NCBI GenBank assembly: GCA_013350335.1 | Contig: CM023532.1 | Location: 95,849,064-95,913,063, forward strand | Source: Chimonanthus salicifolius | Taxonomy: Eukaryota; Streptophyta; Magnoliopsida; Laurales; Calycanthaceae | DNA: 64,000 nt | Direction of reading: 5' to 3' | Shown: in pieces, positions 12,202 through 23,603 of the stretch | How positions within the stretch are numbered: the first letter of the stretch is position 1 | How the letters are laid out: each line of letters starts with the position of its first letter | Program-made: the position numbers and the translations under genes | Notes under the pieces: generated by a model | The model's input: the letters and a program-made list of their open reading frames with translations, nothing else | Database searches by the model: none | What the model was told of the DNA's origin: nothing

Positions 12202-13725
12202 CTGTGTCATTCACTAGGGTAGAAGTAGGGCGTTAGAACAATGAGCCCAGTAGGAATTCCAAGTAAAGCTAACACATGGTGAGTACAAAATCCATATATA
12301 TAACATAATCATAAAACCATGTAAAAACAATGCCATGCCATATGTCTTATGCAATGAGTCCCACCCATCACAATCAAATATATCATCTTGATGGAATTCT
12401 CCTCATCAAGGTATCCCCACGGTGGTCTTACGGATGCCCCGTCGGAGTGTGGCCTCCGGTTACCTCTTGATGGGATAATACACATCAAGGTATCCCCCAC
12501 AGTGGTCTTACGGACGCCCCGTCGGAATATGGCCTCTGGTTGCCAATCCTTCACCGCATGCCATGCATGAGATGCTAATGAAACACATGTTATTTTATAT
12601 TATAAACATAGCATTAAAACTCACATTTGGAACATATCATTTTACAACATACTTCATCAAAATAAGATTAAAACCGTCATATACAAACCCATGGTTTCAA
12701 AGAGGTAGAATCCTACCAAAGACCACTAAAGTGTCCTTGCTTCTTAAACCGGCAACCGCTCACGATCGCGCACCGTTTGTGAGGTCCCGTCACCTTGTTA
12801 CATATCAACAAGTCAATCCCATATTCCATTTGCTTTAACATTAGGTCTAAGTCCATAAACACAACCTTGTGGGGTTCAGCCATACACTATGGCCGAACCT
12901 CACCTACTTGAATTTGGTCCCTCCTTTGATTTAACCAATCACATCCATTAATCTAATCATACATACATTAATCATCTAACATGATTTCCATCTTAAACCT
13001 TTTAAAAACATCAACAACCTTCCTTGGGGTTCGGCCATACACCATGGCCGAACCTATGGTCCATGGTTCTTTCACCAATTATCATTTTAACACCATTTTA
13101 AAATGATTAGCATTCCTTCCTTTAAAGCCCTTTAAAATCCTTAACATGCATCTACAATTTCCATGTTTTGAAACCCATTAAAATTCTTAATCAATCCACA
13201 TAAATTCAACATCCACAAAAATCCTAAATCCATAAATATTCCTTGGTGGGGTTCAGCCATACAACATGGCCGAACCTCACCCTTTGGTTTTGTGCCCTTC
13301 TTTTCAATTCTATTGTTCTCATACATACCTCCACTTTAAAACCTTTTAAAATCATTCACACACATCTATGATTTTTATCCTTAAAAATCCATTCAACATA
13401 GTTAATGTCCTTCCATGGGGTTCGGTCATGCACCACAGCCGAACCCTGTGGTTCATCCTTTCCATTAACAAAATGATACATCCATTTAAATTTTCCTCCA
13501 TGGGGTTCGGCCATACACCATGGCCGAACCCTTATGGTTCCTCATTTTCTCTTTTAAATCCAATAGCCATGATCTTAACCTTTGATGGGTTCGGCCATAC
13601 ATCATGGCCGAACCTAATCAACCCCTTTTAATGGTTGTTGTATATCCCCTTTAGGTTTTGGCCATGCAATGGCCAGATCATGTTCCTTGACCATCTTACT
13701 TAATAAGAATTTATTGAGCACTTAC
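12202..13725 (-). other. Candidate LTR intron
   Basis: Minus strand: donor TTG/GTAAGTG at 13725 and acceptor GACACAG/G at 12202. All GGTTCGG hairpins of this LTR lie between. Confidence 0.48.
12871..13678. repeat. Hairpin cluster GGTTCGGCCAT/ATGGCCGAACC
   Basis: Inverted repeats start at about 12871, 13026, 13248, 13417, 13502 and 13587, with a weaker one near 13655. Arms are 11-13 bases and loops 4-8 bases. Sequences between them are not obviously repeated. Confidence 0.85.
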
Positions 13726-15120
13726 CAATTCTGCGACTCCTCCGGTTCTTTCACTCCTCTTCCAATCCTTTCCTTCCTTAGCCTCTTCCTCCTTCTTTCT
13801 TGTTCCTTTGGCCGAGAGTGAGACTTGAGAGAGAGAGGGAGAGTTCGGCCTTGAGTGATAGCTTGAGATCAAACACTTTTCTAAGTCTTTTGTCTTGAGG
13901 AGTGGTCGGCCAAGAGAGGGTTTGAAGGAGAAAAAAACAGCCAAGAGGGAGAGGGAGAGAGTAAGATGAATATCAAATTTGTTTTGTTCCCATCAAGTGG
14001 TCGGCCAAGAGTGATAGCTTTGGTGAAGCCCTTTGTGTAACTCCCATTTCCATTAACTTTCCTCCTTAGTGCTCCACTTGGGGGTTTCATCCATGAGATG
14101 AAACTCCCAAGGCTCCAACGGTGTAGCCTTGGTTGGCTTGTGTAACAACACAAAACCGCCATCTTCTCATTCATTATTCATTTGGGAGTTTCATCCATGA
14201 GATGAAACTCCAAGGCTCCAACGTGTGCCTTTGTTTGAAATGTGTAACCGTCCATCTCCCATTGATTCTCCATTTGGGAGTTTCATCCATGAGATGAAAC
14301 TCCAAGGCTCCAACGTGTATCCTTGGTTTAAATTTGAAATAAGAAAACTCCTCATCTCTCCATTAATGATCCAAGTGGGGGCTTCATCCATGAGATGAAA
14401 CTCTCATTCCACCTCACCTAACTCATATAATTTAATTCAAATCAACTCAACTCACTTAACTCATCACTTTAAAGTCAACTCACTCACTTGATTGCCTTCC
14501 CATTTTAATTCAGCCCCAATTAAGTTAGTCTTGAACTCACTTGATGGTCAACCAAGTTAACACGACCCATTGGGTCCCAATTGGGCATTTTGACCCAAAT
14601 AACAACCTTGACCCAATTAAATGCACCTTACCCATTTACTTTAAATTGAACCTTATACCATAACCGTTGGGTCTTAATTGGGCCATTGACCCAACACCTT
14701 ACCCATCTAAGGTTCATGTCCGTTAATTCACAATTAAAATGGCAAATTTTGTAAATATTGATAACCTAAAAATCCGGGGTGTTACAAATCCATGGGCTCC
14801 AAAAATGTTAGAATAAAATGATCATGGAGTTGGTATCCATTCAAGGAATGGATAGATATTGAAAACCAACTAAGAGTTGTATGGATGAGTTTAATAATGT
14901 GTGAAAGAAACTAAGGGAACCATGGTTTTGGCTATGGAATGGCCGAAACCATGGTTTTGGCTATGGAGGTTCATATTTGATTGAAATGAAAGGCCAAATG
15001 GTTATAAGGCCATAGACTTGAAATCCATTCAATGAATGGTTAAATGGTTGAAACAAATGTGGAAGGATATTCGAAATTATGTTGCAATACTAAGATTAGG
15101 AGAAAATAATCAAAAAACAA

Positions 15121-15535
15121 GGTTCGGCCTCTTGCATGGCCGAACCCTATTTTTTTTATGGGGATCATTTGAGGACTCAAAGAGAGACTAGATGAGGTTC
15201 GACCATGTTGTATGGTCGAACCCCATCAAGTGACCTAAAACATGTTGGATGCAAATTTTTAAGAGAAAGCCATCCTCAAAGTGATTTAGGATGGAAAAGA
15301 GATGAAAAGGAAGAACAATGGGTTCGGCCATGTTGTATGGCCGAACCCCATGGATGATTTTATGGATCTATGTATGTTTAAAGGTTAAATGACTAACTAG
15401 GGATTATTAGATTAAGAAATTAAAAAAAATGAATGATGATTGACTCGCATTGTTTAAAATAAAAGAAGGATTAAAAAGAGGTTCAAAAACAAAAAAAAAA
15501 GAGGTTCGGCCATGTTGTATGGCCGAACCCCATTG
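15121..15535. repeat. Hairpin cluster in gypsy left LTR
   Basis: Four hairpins at about 15121, 15196, 15321 and 15503. The one at 15196 reads GGTTCGACCAT/ATGGTCGAACC: both arms changed so that pairing is kept. The matching hairpin in the right LTR (30778) has the standard arms. Confidence 0.85.
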
Positions 15536-16976
15536 AGGGTCTTAATCGGTTTAAGGACTATGAAGCATAAATGCGTTGAGAAATGAACATGGGATGATGT
15601 AGGGGATGATGAAAATAAAATGGATCATCAAATTGATTTATATATGGGCTAAATGTAATAAGGAAAATGAGATTCACAAAGTGTTTGCAATTCGGTTTTG
15701 ACGTGCTCGGTGAACGGTATCTCACGAAACAGCAAGGACTGTATACTGGAATTTGGTAGGATTCCTACCTGATTGAAATGCATAGGGATCTATATATGAA
15801 TGTGTTCTTGGTTTGTTTTTCAAACATGATGAATTATTTTGGTTAATTGAATGGAATATGTTTTATGAAATGTTTTTCAATTAAATATGTATTTTGATAC
15901 AAAATGACAATTGTGCATCCATAATCTCATGCATGGCATGGGAGGGAGTCTATGGGGCAACAAGCCAAGTTATGAGATGTCCGAACATGACTTGGGGCTT
16001 GAAAACTAGCTTGGAAGAAGCTATGTCAACCATTGTTATGATTGGCCTTGTCTAGGATTGCTAGATAGGGGTACGGCGTATATGGGCCAAAGAGCCTTGG
16101 GGTAACCAGTCCAAAAACCCTACGCAGAGGGAGGAGTCCACGTTCCATCGGTAATTCCAATTAACATACGTGGGGAGGTATAACAGTGACCTGGTGGTGC
16201 CGTCACAAAACACTGCGGACGTAAATGGCCAAGGGAACACCTTGATATGGTTTCATTATGTTAAGGAAAATGTTGTGATGATATGAATGATGTTTGATAT
16301 GGAGATTGGGTGGGGGATCATTGGCATATGACACGCATGGCATTGACATATACATGAGCATGATTTAGATATGATTATCATGCGCTGATTTTGATATTAT
16401 GTTCATAGTTTCTAATGTGATACTTTTAATTCTGATTTTTATATTGATCCTATGTATGTAACCCTACTTGGAATCCCTACTGGGCGCGTTGACTAATGCC
16501 CTACTTCTACCCTTTAGATGATGGAACAGGGAATGGAAATGATTATGGATGTGAAAGAAGCCAAACTTAGAAGCTTGGGCAGCTTATGCTTATTTTATTT
16601 AATATTGATTTTGGAACAATGTATTTGAGATAATTGCATTTTGGGATTGTAATAACTTAGTTTATTTTGCTATGGTTGGTTGATGATTTTGGATATTTAA
16701 TCGTAAGTTAATTTAATAGTGATTGGCTTCCATGCTTTTTAATATCAAGTCTATGGATAGTATTCTATTCATATGTTATTTCCGCAGTTAATTTATAAAA
16801 CGTGTGAACTGTTTTAGTGGACTCGGTCCACGCACACGTATCGTTGGCCAGTTAAGGGTCGGATTTAGAGACCCGGATTTAGCTCTCGTCATGACGTTCT
16901 CGCTCTTTCTCACTCTTTATATAAAAAGAAATATACTCTGATTTTCGGCGAGTGAAAAAGGGCGGGGCGTTACAGT

Positions 16977-16988
16977 TGGTATCAAAGC
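16977..16988 (+). other. Primer-binding site of the gypsy element
   Basis: TGGTATCAAAGC, two bases after the left LTR end. It differs by one base from the usual TGGTATCAGAGC complementary to initiator tRNA-Met. Confidence 0.85.
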
Positions 16989-17407
16989 GAAACCGGAAGT
17001 GTGAATCTTTCATAGTAAGATTAATACGGTATCATGTCTCACTGACAAGATACGAATCCGAACTGACTGACACTTCAGAGTCTGCTGCACAGGGGCCGGA
17101 TTAATGTACTTTGTTGAGAATCAGACTGAAGCATTCAATCTAAGAGTAACACTTGACGAAAAAGGAATAACAGCAAGGGAAGGACAATCACTATAAGTAT
17201 GGATTTATCAAACATAGCAAAGTAGGATATATTTCCCCAAAACAAGAAATATCAGGATTCTCCCCAAAATGAGAAACAATATGTGATACATAGGAAAGTT
17301 CCCCAAAACAAGAAATACAAGATGCTGATTTGGCAATTCCCCAAACTATGTAAACACAAAACTTCATGAGAAAGCTAAGTCAAATGATGTTTCAATGACT
17401 TAGGAAA
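16989..17407 (+). other. Gypsy leader with short direct repeats
   Basis: Untranslated leader between primer-binding site and gag. It has four related copies of a CCCCAAAA-containing unit at 17234-17252, 17261-17278, 17298-17316 and 17336-17347. The two best copies are TTCCCCAAAACAAGAAATA. No open frame. Position is compatible with a packaging or dimerisation region, but that is only a guess. Confidence 0.55.
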
Positions 17408-18480
17408 ATGCCTTCGAGAAGAAGAAGAACCCGGGAAAACCTGCATCAGGAGGAAGAGGTGCAGCACCCACACCAGGAAGAGGGGCAAAACAGTGTTAAT
17501 ATTTCTGAAGTGCCTCCTGAGTTACAGAGCCTAGTGCAGGCAGTGGTCACTGCCGTTCTACAGCAACATCAGAACGGCAACGGAGTTGCAGCCTCCAATG
17601 AATCACAGGACCAGAATATGTTAGGAACTTCCAACAGCAGCGTCCCCCTTATTTCAAAGGGAAAGAGAGACCCGTAAAAGCCGAAAACTGGGTTGAGAAC
17701 ATCACCAAAATCTTGAAGCTGCTCAAGATCACCAGCAATGGGGACCGGATATTGTTGGCTACCTCACAGTTGGTAAATGATGCCGGTAAATGGTGGAGAG
17801 TGATAGAATGACAGCAAGCACAGATTCCAGTGGAGGAAAAGACCGAGATGACATGGAACCAGTTCGTTGGAATATTTCTGGATCATTATTTTCTAGAGGA
17901 AGAGGAGCGCCAGAAACAAGCGTTCATATCTCTGGTCCAGGGCACCATAACAGTTGCGGATTACTATCAGGAGTTTCTCCATTTATCATGTTATGCATTA
18001 TACATGGTAGACACAGAATACAGGAAGGCTCGGAAGTTCGAACGTGTCCTACGACCTAACCTAAGAGCAAAGGTCACAATATTCAAATCAGCGACTTTGG
18101 CAGAAGTGGTTAGCCGAGCTAGTATAGCTGAGCAAGAGCTGATGGAAATGATCAAGGTTGTGGACAGTCGCTAAGGACAAAGCGGGGGAAATGCTTTCCG
18201 CCCGAATAAGAGATTCAGACCTAACTTTGGGAGGCCCTCACCTTCTACTGGGTCAACTGGAGGCTTTCGTCCCAACCAGCCCTCCACATCAGGATCCGTC
18301 TCTCAGGTTCCGCGAGGTGTTGGCAACTGTTTTCAGTGTGGCCAGCAGGGCCATTTCAAGAGGGAGTGCCCACAGATTAGTAGACCTTCTCACTCCAGGG
18401 GGACCTTCTGTCATCCAGCTTGACCAACTCATTCTCAGGCATCCAGAGCATATAATCGGATAAGACGAGCACCTATACCG
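17408..18480 (+). pseudogene. gag: Gypsy gag pseudogene (capsid plus zinc knuckle)
   Basis: Gag would package element RNA in cytoplasmic particles. The start is the first ATG after the leader (17408), giving an Arg-rich then Glu/Gln-rich N-terminus of 89 codons that runs into a stop at 17678. The capsid-like retrotransposon gag domain continues in another frame from about 17674, where AENW and KWWR are recognisable. It has a TGA at 17809, continues from about 17830, and stops at 18172. The nucleocapsid zinc knuckle CFQCGQQGHFKREC (CCHC) is intact at about 18328-18369. Another stop lies near 18421. At least one frameshift (17650-17674) and three stops make it non-functional. Confidence 0.88.
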
Positions 18481-18504
18481 ATAAGATCTGGACGACTGTA
18501 TACT

Positions 18505-18909
18505 TTGGCTCCTCCTCTAGAGACAGTGGATCACTTAGTGATTCAAGGTATGGCAGTAGTTGGTAGCTCTTATGCTTTTGCATTATTTGATTCAGGAGCA
18601 TCCCAATCCTTTATATCTGCTGCCTTCATATCTGTTACTGGCACCTTAGTACAACAACTGTCCACTGCACTTACTATTGTATCCCCTATTGGAGACACAT
18701 TACTGGGTCTAATCTGCACCTTCGTAAATACTGAACTTGCTGAGTTCAGATTTAAGTTCAACTATCTAGTACTCGAGATGACAGAGTACGACATTATATT
18801 TGGCATGGATTGGTTGGTTCCCTTCCAAGCCAGCATTGACTGCCATCTTCGCAGGGTGATATTTTTGTCACCCGTGGGAAAACGGTTTGTAGTACATGCC
18901 AACAGATAG
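18505..18909 (+). pseudogene. Gypsy aspartic protease fragment
   Basis: Retropepsin-like domain that would process Gag-Pol. The active-site motif DSGA (FDSGASQSF) starts at 18589, about 28 codons into this open stretch. The downstream DIIFGMDWL segment matches the usual ILGMDWL core of gypsy proteases. Same frame as gag's zinc knuckle and the RT. A TAG at 18907 separates it from RT, so a full Gag-Pol cannot be made. The catalytic motif itself looks intact. Confidence 0.85.
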
Positions 18910-18918
18910 AGCATCCCC

Positions 18919-19923
18919 ATGACCAGGAGACTACATGAAGAATTGAACCATCTTGTATTGAACAACATTAGACTAGACAAAGCACCGATGGCTGAACTAC
19001 ATGTGGCAGTGAAAGACTACGCAGAGGTAATTCCAACAGAACTCCCTGGTTTGCCTCCAAGAAGGGAGATTGACTTCAAGATCAAACTTTATCCTAGCAC
19101 TACTCCTGTATCATTACCGCATTACCGGATGGCCCCAGCTGAGATGTCGGAGTTAAAGAAGCAAATTGATGAATTGCTCATACTAAGATGCATTCGGAAC
19201 AACACATCATCTTGGGGAGCACCGGTATTATTTATGAAGAAGAAGGATGGTACTCTTCGAATGTGTGTGGATTATAGGAAATTGAACCAGCTGACAGTCA
19301 GAAACAAGTACCCTCTACCTAGAATTGATGATCTATTCGATCAACTCAGAGGTTCCAATCACTTCTCCAAGATTGGTCTAATGTCAGGCTATCATCAAAT
19401 CTATGTTAGGGATGAAGACATAAAGAAGACGGCTTTCAGAACTCAGTATAGACTATATGAGTATGTGGTCATGCCGTTTGGACTCACCAATGCACCAGTT
19501 GTGTTCATGGATCTGATGAACAAGATCTTTCGTCCTTCCTTGGACAAGTTTGTAATTGTTTTCATTGACAACATTCTGATTCATTCTACAAGTCCTGAGG
19601 AGCATGTTGAGCATCTGAGAATAGTCCTGGACACTTTGAAGAAAAATCAGTTACATGCCAAAGCAAGCAAGTGTGAGTTCTGGCTATCTAAGGTCAATAT
19701 CTTAAGACATGTCATATCAGCAGAAGGAATAGCTGTGGACTCGGCTAAAGTGGCGGCAGTTAGGAACTGGAAAGCTCCGAAGAATGTGACCGAAATCTGC
19801 AGTTTTCTGGGATTGACCGGTTATTATCGAAAGTTTATTATAGACTTCTCCAAGATTGCAGCTCCACTCGCCAGACTCACTCAGAAGGGAGTGAAATTTG
19901 AATGGTCTGATGTGTGCAACTGA
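18919..19923 (+). pseudogene. Gypsy reverse transcriptase, catalytic residues lost
   Basis: Clear Ty3/gypsy [38 protein letters not shown], then fingers and palm to [13 protein letters not shown]. Two catalytic aspartates are changed. The block A motif reads [12 protein letters not shown], with Gly (codon 19375-19377) where DLRSGYHQ-type elements have Asp. The catalytic FIDD box reads FIDN, with Asn at 19570-19572. With two of three metal-binding Asp missing the enzyme should be inactive even without the stops at 18907 and 19921. The stretch ends at a TGA (19921) just before the RNase H. Confidence 0.92.
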
Positions 19924-20568
19924 AGGTTCGAAGACTTGAAAGAGAGGCTTACGACTACTCCTATTTTGATTTTAACGGAAAGTGGCAAGGGCTATGAAGT
20001 ATATTGTGATGCTTTAGGAGAAGGACTTGGGTGTTCTCTTAGTTAAAGTCAACACATAGTGGCTTATGGTTCAAGGCAGTTGAAAATTCATGAACGCCAT
20101 TATCCCACACATGATCTGGAATTAGCCGCAGTGGTCTTCGCTCTCAAAAGCTGGAGACACTATCTATATGGTGAGAAATTTGAAGTATTTTCTGACCATA
20201 AGAGTTTGAAGTATCTGTTTGATCAGAAGGAACTCAATATGAGGCAACGCAGATGGATAGAGTATCTATAAGATTATGAGTTTTCACTTCGATATCATCC
20301 TGGCAAGGCAAACAAAGTGGCGGATGCCCTCAGTCGCATGTCTCATGCAACAGTGGCTAGTTTGATTATGAAGGAATGGGAGATGTTGACCACCATCCAG
20401 GAATTCAATTTGTACATCAAGGACCGTGGAAGTATGTATAATCTAATGGTACGGTCCAGCATGGTTTCCAAGATTGAACAAGAACAGCGGACAGATCCGG
20501 AAGTGGAAGAAATATGGGCCAAGATGTCTACTGGTGAGGTGGTACCGGAATGGGATTTACGACCGTGA
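19924..20568 (+). pseudogene. Gypsy RNase H and linker, stop-interrupted
   Basis: Follows RT in the same frame. RNase H would degrade the RNA strand during cDNA synthesis. All four acidic positions can be seen: YCDAL (D), [12 protein letters not shown] (E), [10 protein letters not shown] (D) and VADALSRM (D, near 20317-20340). Stops at 20044, 20269 and 20566 break it; 20269 (TAA) is consistent with a CAA to TAA change. The region after ALSRM is the usual linker to integrase. Confidence 0.88.
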
Positions 20569-21500
20569 CAAGGTCTTTTATTCCAATGCAGGACATATGT
20601 GCCTCAAAGCTGCAGAAGAGAACTATTGATGGAAGCACACCAAACAAAACTCTTTATTCATCCAGGTAGCACCAAGATGTATCATAATCTGACGTGACAC
20701 TATTGGTGGCATGGACTTAAGAGAGATGTTGCTAATTTTGTTGCGCATCGCCTGACTTGTCAGCAAGTCAATACTAAACATCAGAAACCACCAGGATTAC
20801 TCAAACCCTTACTAGTGCTAGAGTGGAAGTGGGAACATATTTCCATGGATTTTGTGACAGGGTTGCCAAGGTCATCAAAGGGCAATGATGCAATATGGGT
20901 TGTGGTAGATCGATTGACCAAGTCTGCACATTTCTCCCAATCAAGATGATAGATTCATCTGAGACTTTGGGAGAATGATATATCAAGGATATCGTCATGC
21001 TACATGGTATCCCCAGAACTATAGTGTCTGACAAAGATGGCCGATTCACTGGCAGGGTGTGGTAGAGCATGCAGTCGGCTATGGGGACCAACTTGTTGAT
21101 CAGCACAGCTTTCCATCCATAGATTGATGGTCAATCAGAGAAGACAATACAGACATTGGAGGATATGCTGAGAGCATGCATGACTTCAAAGGTGGTTGGG
21201 AAGATCATTTACCACTGGTTGAGTTCTCATATAACAACAGTTACCAGGCAAGCCTCCAGATGGCTCCATTTGAGGCGTTGTATGATAGACTGTGCAGATC
21301 ACCAATGTGCTGGACAGATGCCGGAGAGCCTGCAGTTATTGGACCTGATCTAGTAGCAGAGACTACGGAACATATTAAGGTGATACGACAGCATTTGTTT
21401 ACTGCACAGAGTCGTCAGAAGAGTTACGTTAACAAGAGAAGGAGATTCCTTGAGTTTGAGATGGACTTAGTGTTCTTAAAGGTCTTGCCACAAAAGGGAC
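20569..21500 (+). pseudogene. Gypsy integrase, frameshifted
   Basis: Would insert cDNA. The N-terminal zinc-binding domain is degenerate: the His pair is visible, TGA interrupts at about 20693, and the first Cys of the CxxC pair appears replaced in AHRLTCQQ. The DDE core is spread over frames. Asp in SMDFVTGLP is at 20848-20850, Asp in VSDKDGRFTG at 21030-21032, and Glu in DGQSEKTIQTLED at 21138-21140. Frameshifts near 20935 and 21175 separate them, so all three catalytic residues survive but not in one frame. The last open stretch starts about 21176 with LPLVEFSYNN, standard for this family. Confidence 0.88.
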
Positions 21501-21877
21501 ACATGCAATTTGGAAAGAAAGGGAAATTGCCACCTAGATATGTGGGACCCTTTCCAATCAAAAAGAGGGTGGGGAAAGTGGCCTATCGTTTGATACTTCC
21601 TCCACAGTTGTCATCTTTGCACGATGTATTCCATGTTTCTATGTTGAAGAAGTACAATCTTGATCCTTCACATGTACTGAATGTGCAAGACATAGAAGTG
21701 CAAAGCGATGTATCTTACATTGAAAAACCTGTTAGAGTAATTGAGACAGAACAAAGGGTGTTGCGAAACTGAGCAATTCAATTCGTCAAAGTGGTATGGG
21801 ATCGACATAGTAATGAGGAAGCCACTTGGGAACTTGAATCGGAAATGAGAACAGCTCATCCTGAGTTATTTGTATAA
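21501..21877 (+). pseudogene. Integrase GPY/F module and chromodomain remnant
   Basis: The GPY/F region is intact (PPRYVGPFPI, VAYRLILP, LHDVFHVSMLKKY). After a TGA at about 21770 the frame continues with FVKVVWDRHSNEEATWELE and ends PELFV-stop at 21875-21877. The EATWE signature is the C-terminal chromodomain-type tail of Tekay/Del chromoviruses. In intact relatives this tail is thought to direct integration to heterochromatin. Confidence 0.88.
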
Positions 21878-23603
21878 GTTGTTTGAAACCCTAGTTTGCT
21901 CGATTTTCAGGACAAAAATTTCAAACGAGAGTAATATTGTAACACCTCGGATTTTCATTTCATAAATATATATTGGAATTGTCCATTTAATTTGTGAATT
22001 GATGGAATTTGAAATTAAATAATGGAAATGGACCCTAGATGGTTAAGGAGTTGGGTCAATTACCCAATTTAGACCCAACGGGACATAGTTAAGGTTGAAT
22101 TGGAAATAATTGGGTAAGCCTTAAATAAATGGGTCAATTGCTCAATTGGGACCCAATGGGTCAAGGTGAACTAATTATGAAGTAAATGGGTAAGATTATT
22201 TAATTGGGTCAAATACCCAATTAAGACCCAAGGCATGAGATCCACCTCATCAAGTGAGGTGGCATGTAAATGAAATGGTTAAGTCGGACCCTAAATGCCA
22301 TGTAGTGCATGGTCGGCTAAGCCATGGTTGACTTGGTCAACCATGGGTGAGTTCAAAGGAATTGAGTAAATGATAAGTTGTGGCTGAGTTAAATGGACTT
22401 GAGTTGATTAATGAGTTCAAATGAATTAAATTATTTGAGTTGAGTTCAAGATTAAAATGCTTGAGTCAAGGTGAGTTGAAATGGAAATAGAAGAATTTCC
22501 ATCTCAAGTGTAACACCCCAATTTCTCAATGAAGCGGAAAATTACGAAAATGCCCCTGAGTTGTTAAATTAATTATTTTATGATGTTAAGGAAATAGTGG
22601 GGCCCATTGCTCAAATTAAAATCATATGAGCATATTATGAATGTTAAGTTTGATTGGATGGGTAATTTACATCAATTGGGTCGAAAATGGTTAAATGGGT
22701 CAAATGGCTCAATTGGACCCAATGGGTTAAATTTGATGATTTGACCATTGTGTAAGCTCAAATTAAATGAGGTCAAGATAAACTGATAGGAAATCAGCAA
22801 TAGGAAAAATGGGTAGGACCCATATGTAAAAATCAATTGCAAATGACCAAAATACCATAATTGGGTCATGGAGTCAAAAATGGGTCAAGGAGATAAAAAT
22901 GGACCCAACGGGTCGAGTTGACTATGGTTGACCGTGTGGACCCTCTAGGGAGCTAAAATATGAGTTAAATCAATTTGAGTGGGATTGAAGTGAGTTGGAA
23001 TTAAATCAAGTGTGAGTTAACTCATGTGCATTAAATGAAATGCATTAAGTATGGTGAGTTTGGTGAGTTGAGATGGAAATCTAAATGACCTTGAGTTCAA
23101 GTGAGTCAAAATGGAAATTAAAGGGGCTGTAAATCAGTGAGTTGAGTGGGAATTTGAAGAGGTTGGCTGGGTCATAACCACCAAAACAAGTCCCACACGT
23201 TGGGGACTTGTTTTGGTGATTTCCATGGTGAATGTTAAATGCAAATGATGGGTTTGAGATGAGTTGCATGGAAAGCTGAATGGCTGCATGGGTAGTTGCC
23301 AAGGGGTGCCTTGGATAGCACCCAAGACCCATCGTTTTGTGCATGAATTGATGAGGAAGTGGAGGGGTTTTGGGGGCTGAAATACAAAAGTAATGAGCAC
23401 CCATGTTTGGCCGAATTTTATCATTGCAAAGCCTAGAATTCATCTCCCTCTCCCTCTCTCAAGAACACCTCCTTGGCCGAATTATATCTTGGTGATTTCA
23501 CCATTGGTTCATGCTTCTAATCAGCTGAGACAAAGGAAGAAAGAAGGAAGGAAACAAGAGGGAAGAAGGCAAGGAGAAAGGCATAAGAAAAACTTGGATT
23601 TTG

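Larger units (their letters stand above)
11742..14786 (-). repeat. Solo LTR, subfamily A, minus strand
   Basis: 3,045 bp with duplication AATCC (11737-11741 and 14787-14791). Read on the minus strand it starts like the copies at 32152 and 55421 (CCGGATTTT..AGGTTAT). It holds six or seven hairpins at 12871-13678 and reversed CTTGATG/CATCAAG units near 12388-12500. The dyad catggactaagtccatg is at 11887-11903. Confidence 0.9.
11664..16529 (+). other. Candidate LTR intron, gypsy left LTR (interrupted)
   Basis: Donor GACGG/GTAAAT at 11664 and acceptor GGAACAG/G at 16529, preceded by ACTAATGCCCTACTTCTAC. Contains the solo LTR 11742-14786. Confidence 0.42.
6654..16974 (+). repeat. Left LTR of the gypsy element, split in three
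   Basis: LTR sequence is at 6654-7293, 11204-11741 and 14787-16974. It is interrupted by a TRIM (7294-11203) and a solo LTR (11742-14786). The pieces match the right LTR in the same order. The third piece carries four GGTTCGGCC-type hairpins (15121-15535) and the conserved block ending in ACAG/G at 16529. It also carries the dyad GTGGACTCGGTCCAC (16817-16831) and the terminal GGGCGGGGCGTTACA. Confidence 0.88.

Noticed and set aside
16977..16988. tRNA-like sequences at LTR borders
   Set aside because: Only the 12-13 bases complementary to tRNA-Met are present; they are primer-binding sites, not tRNA genes.
23081..23443. 120-codon minus-strand frame
   Set aside because: It lies inside a subfamily B LTR. 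The related copy at 28955-29422 is read on the opposite strand relative to the LTR frame only by chance, and it has no protein motifs.
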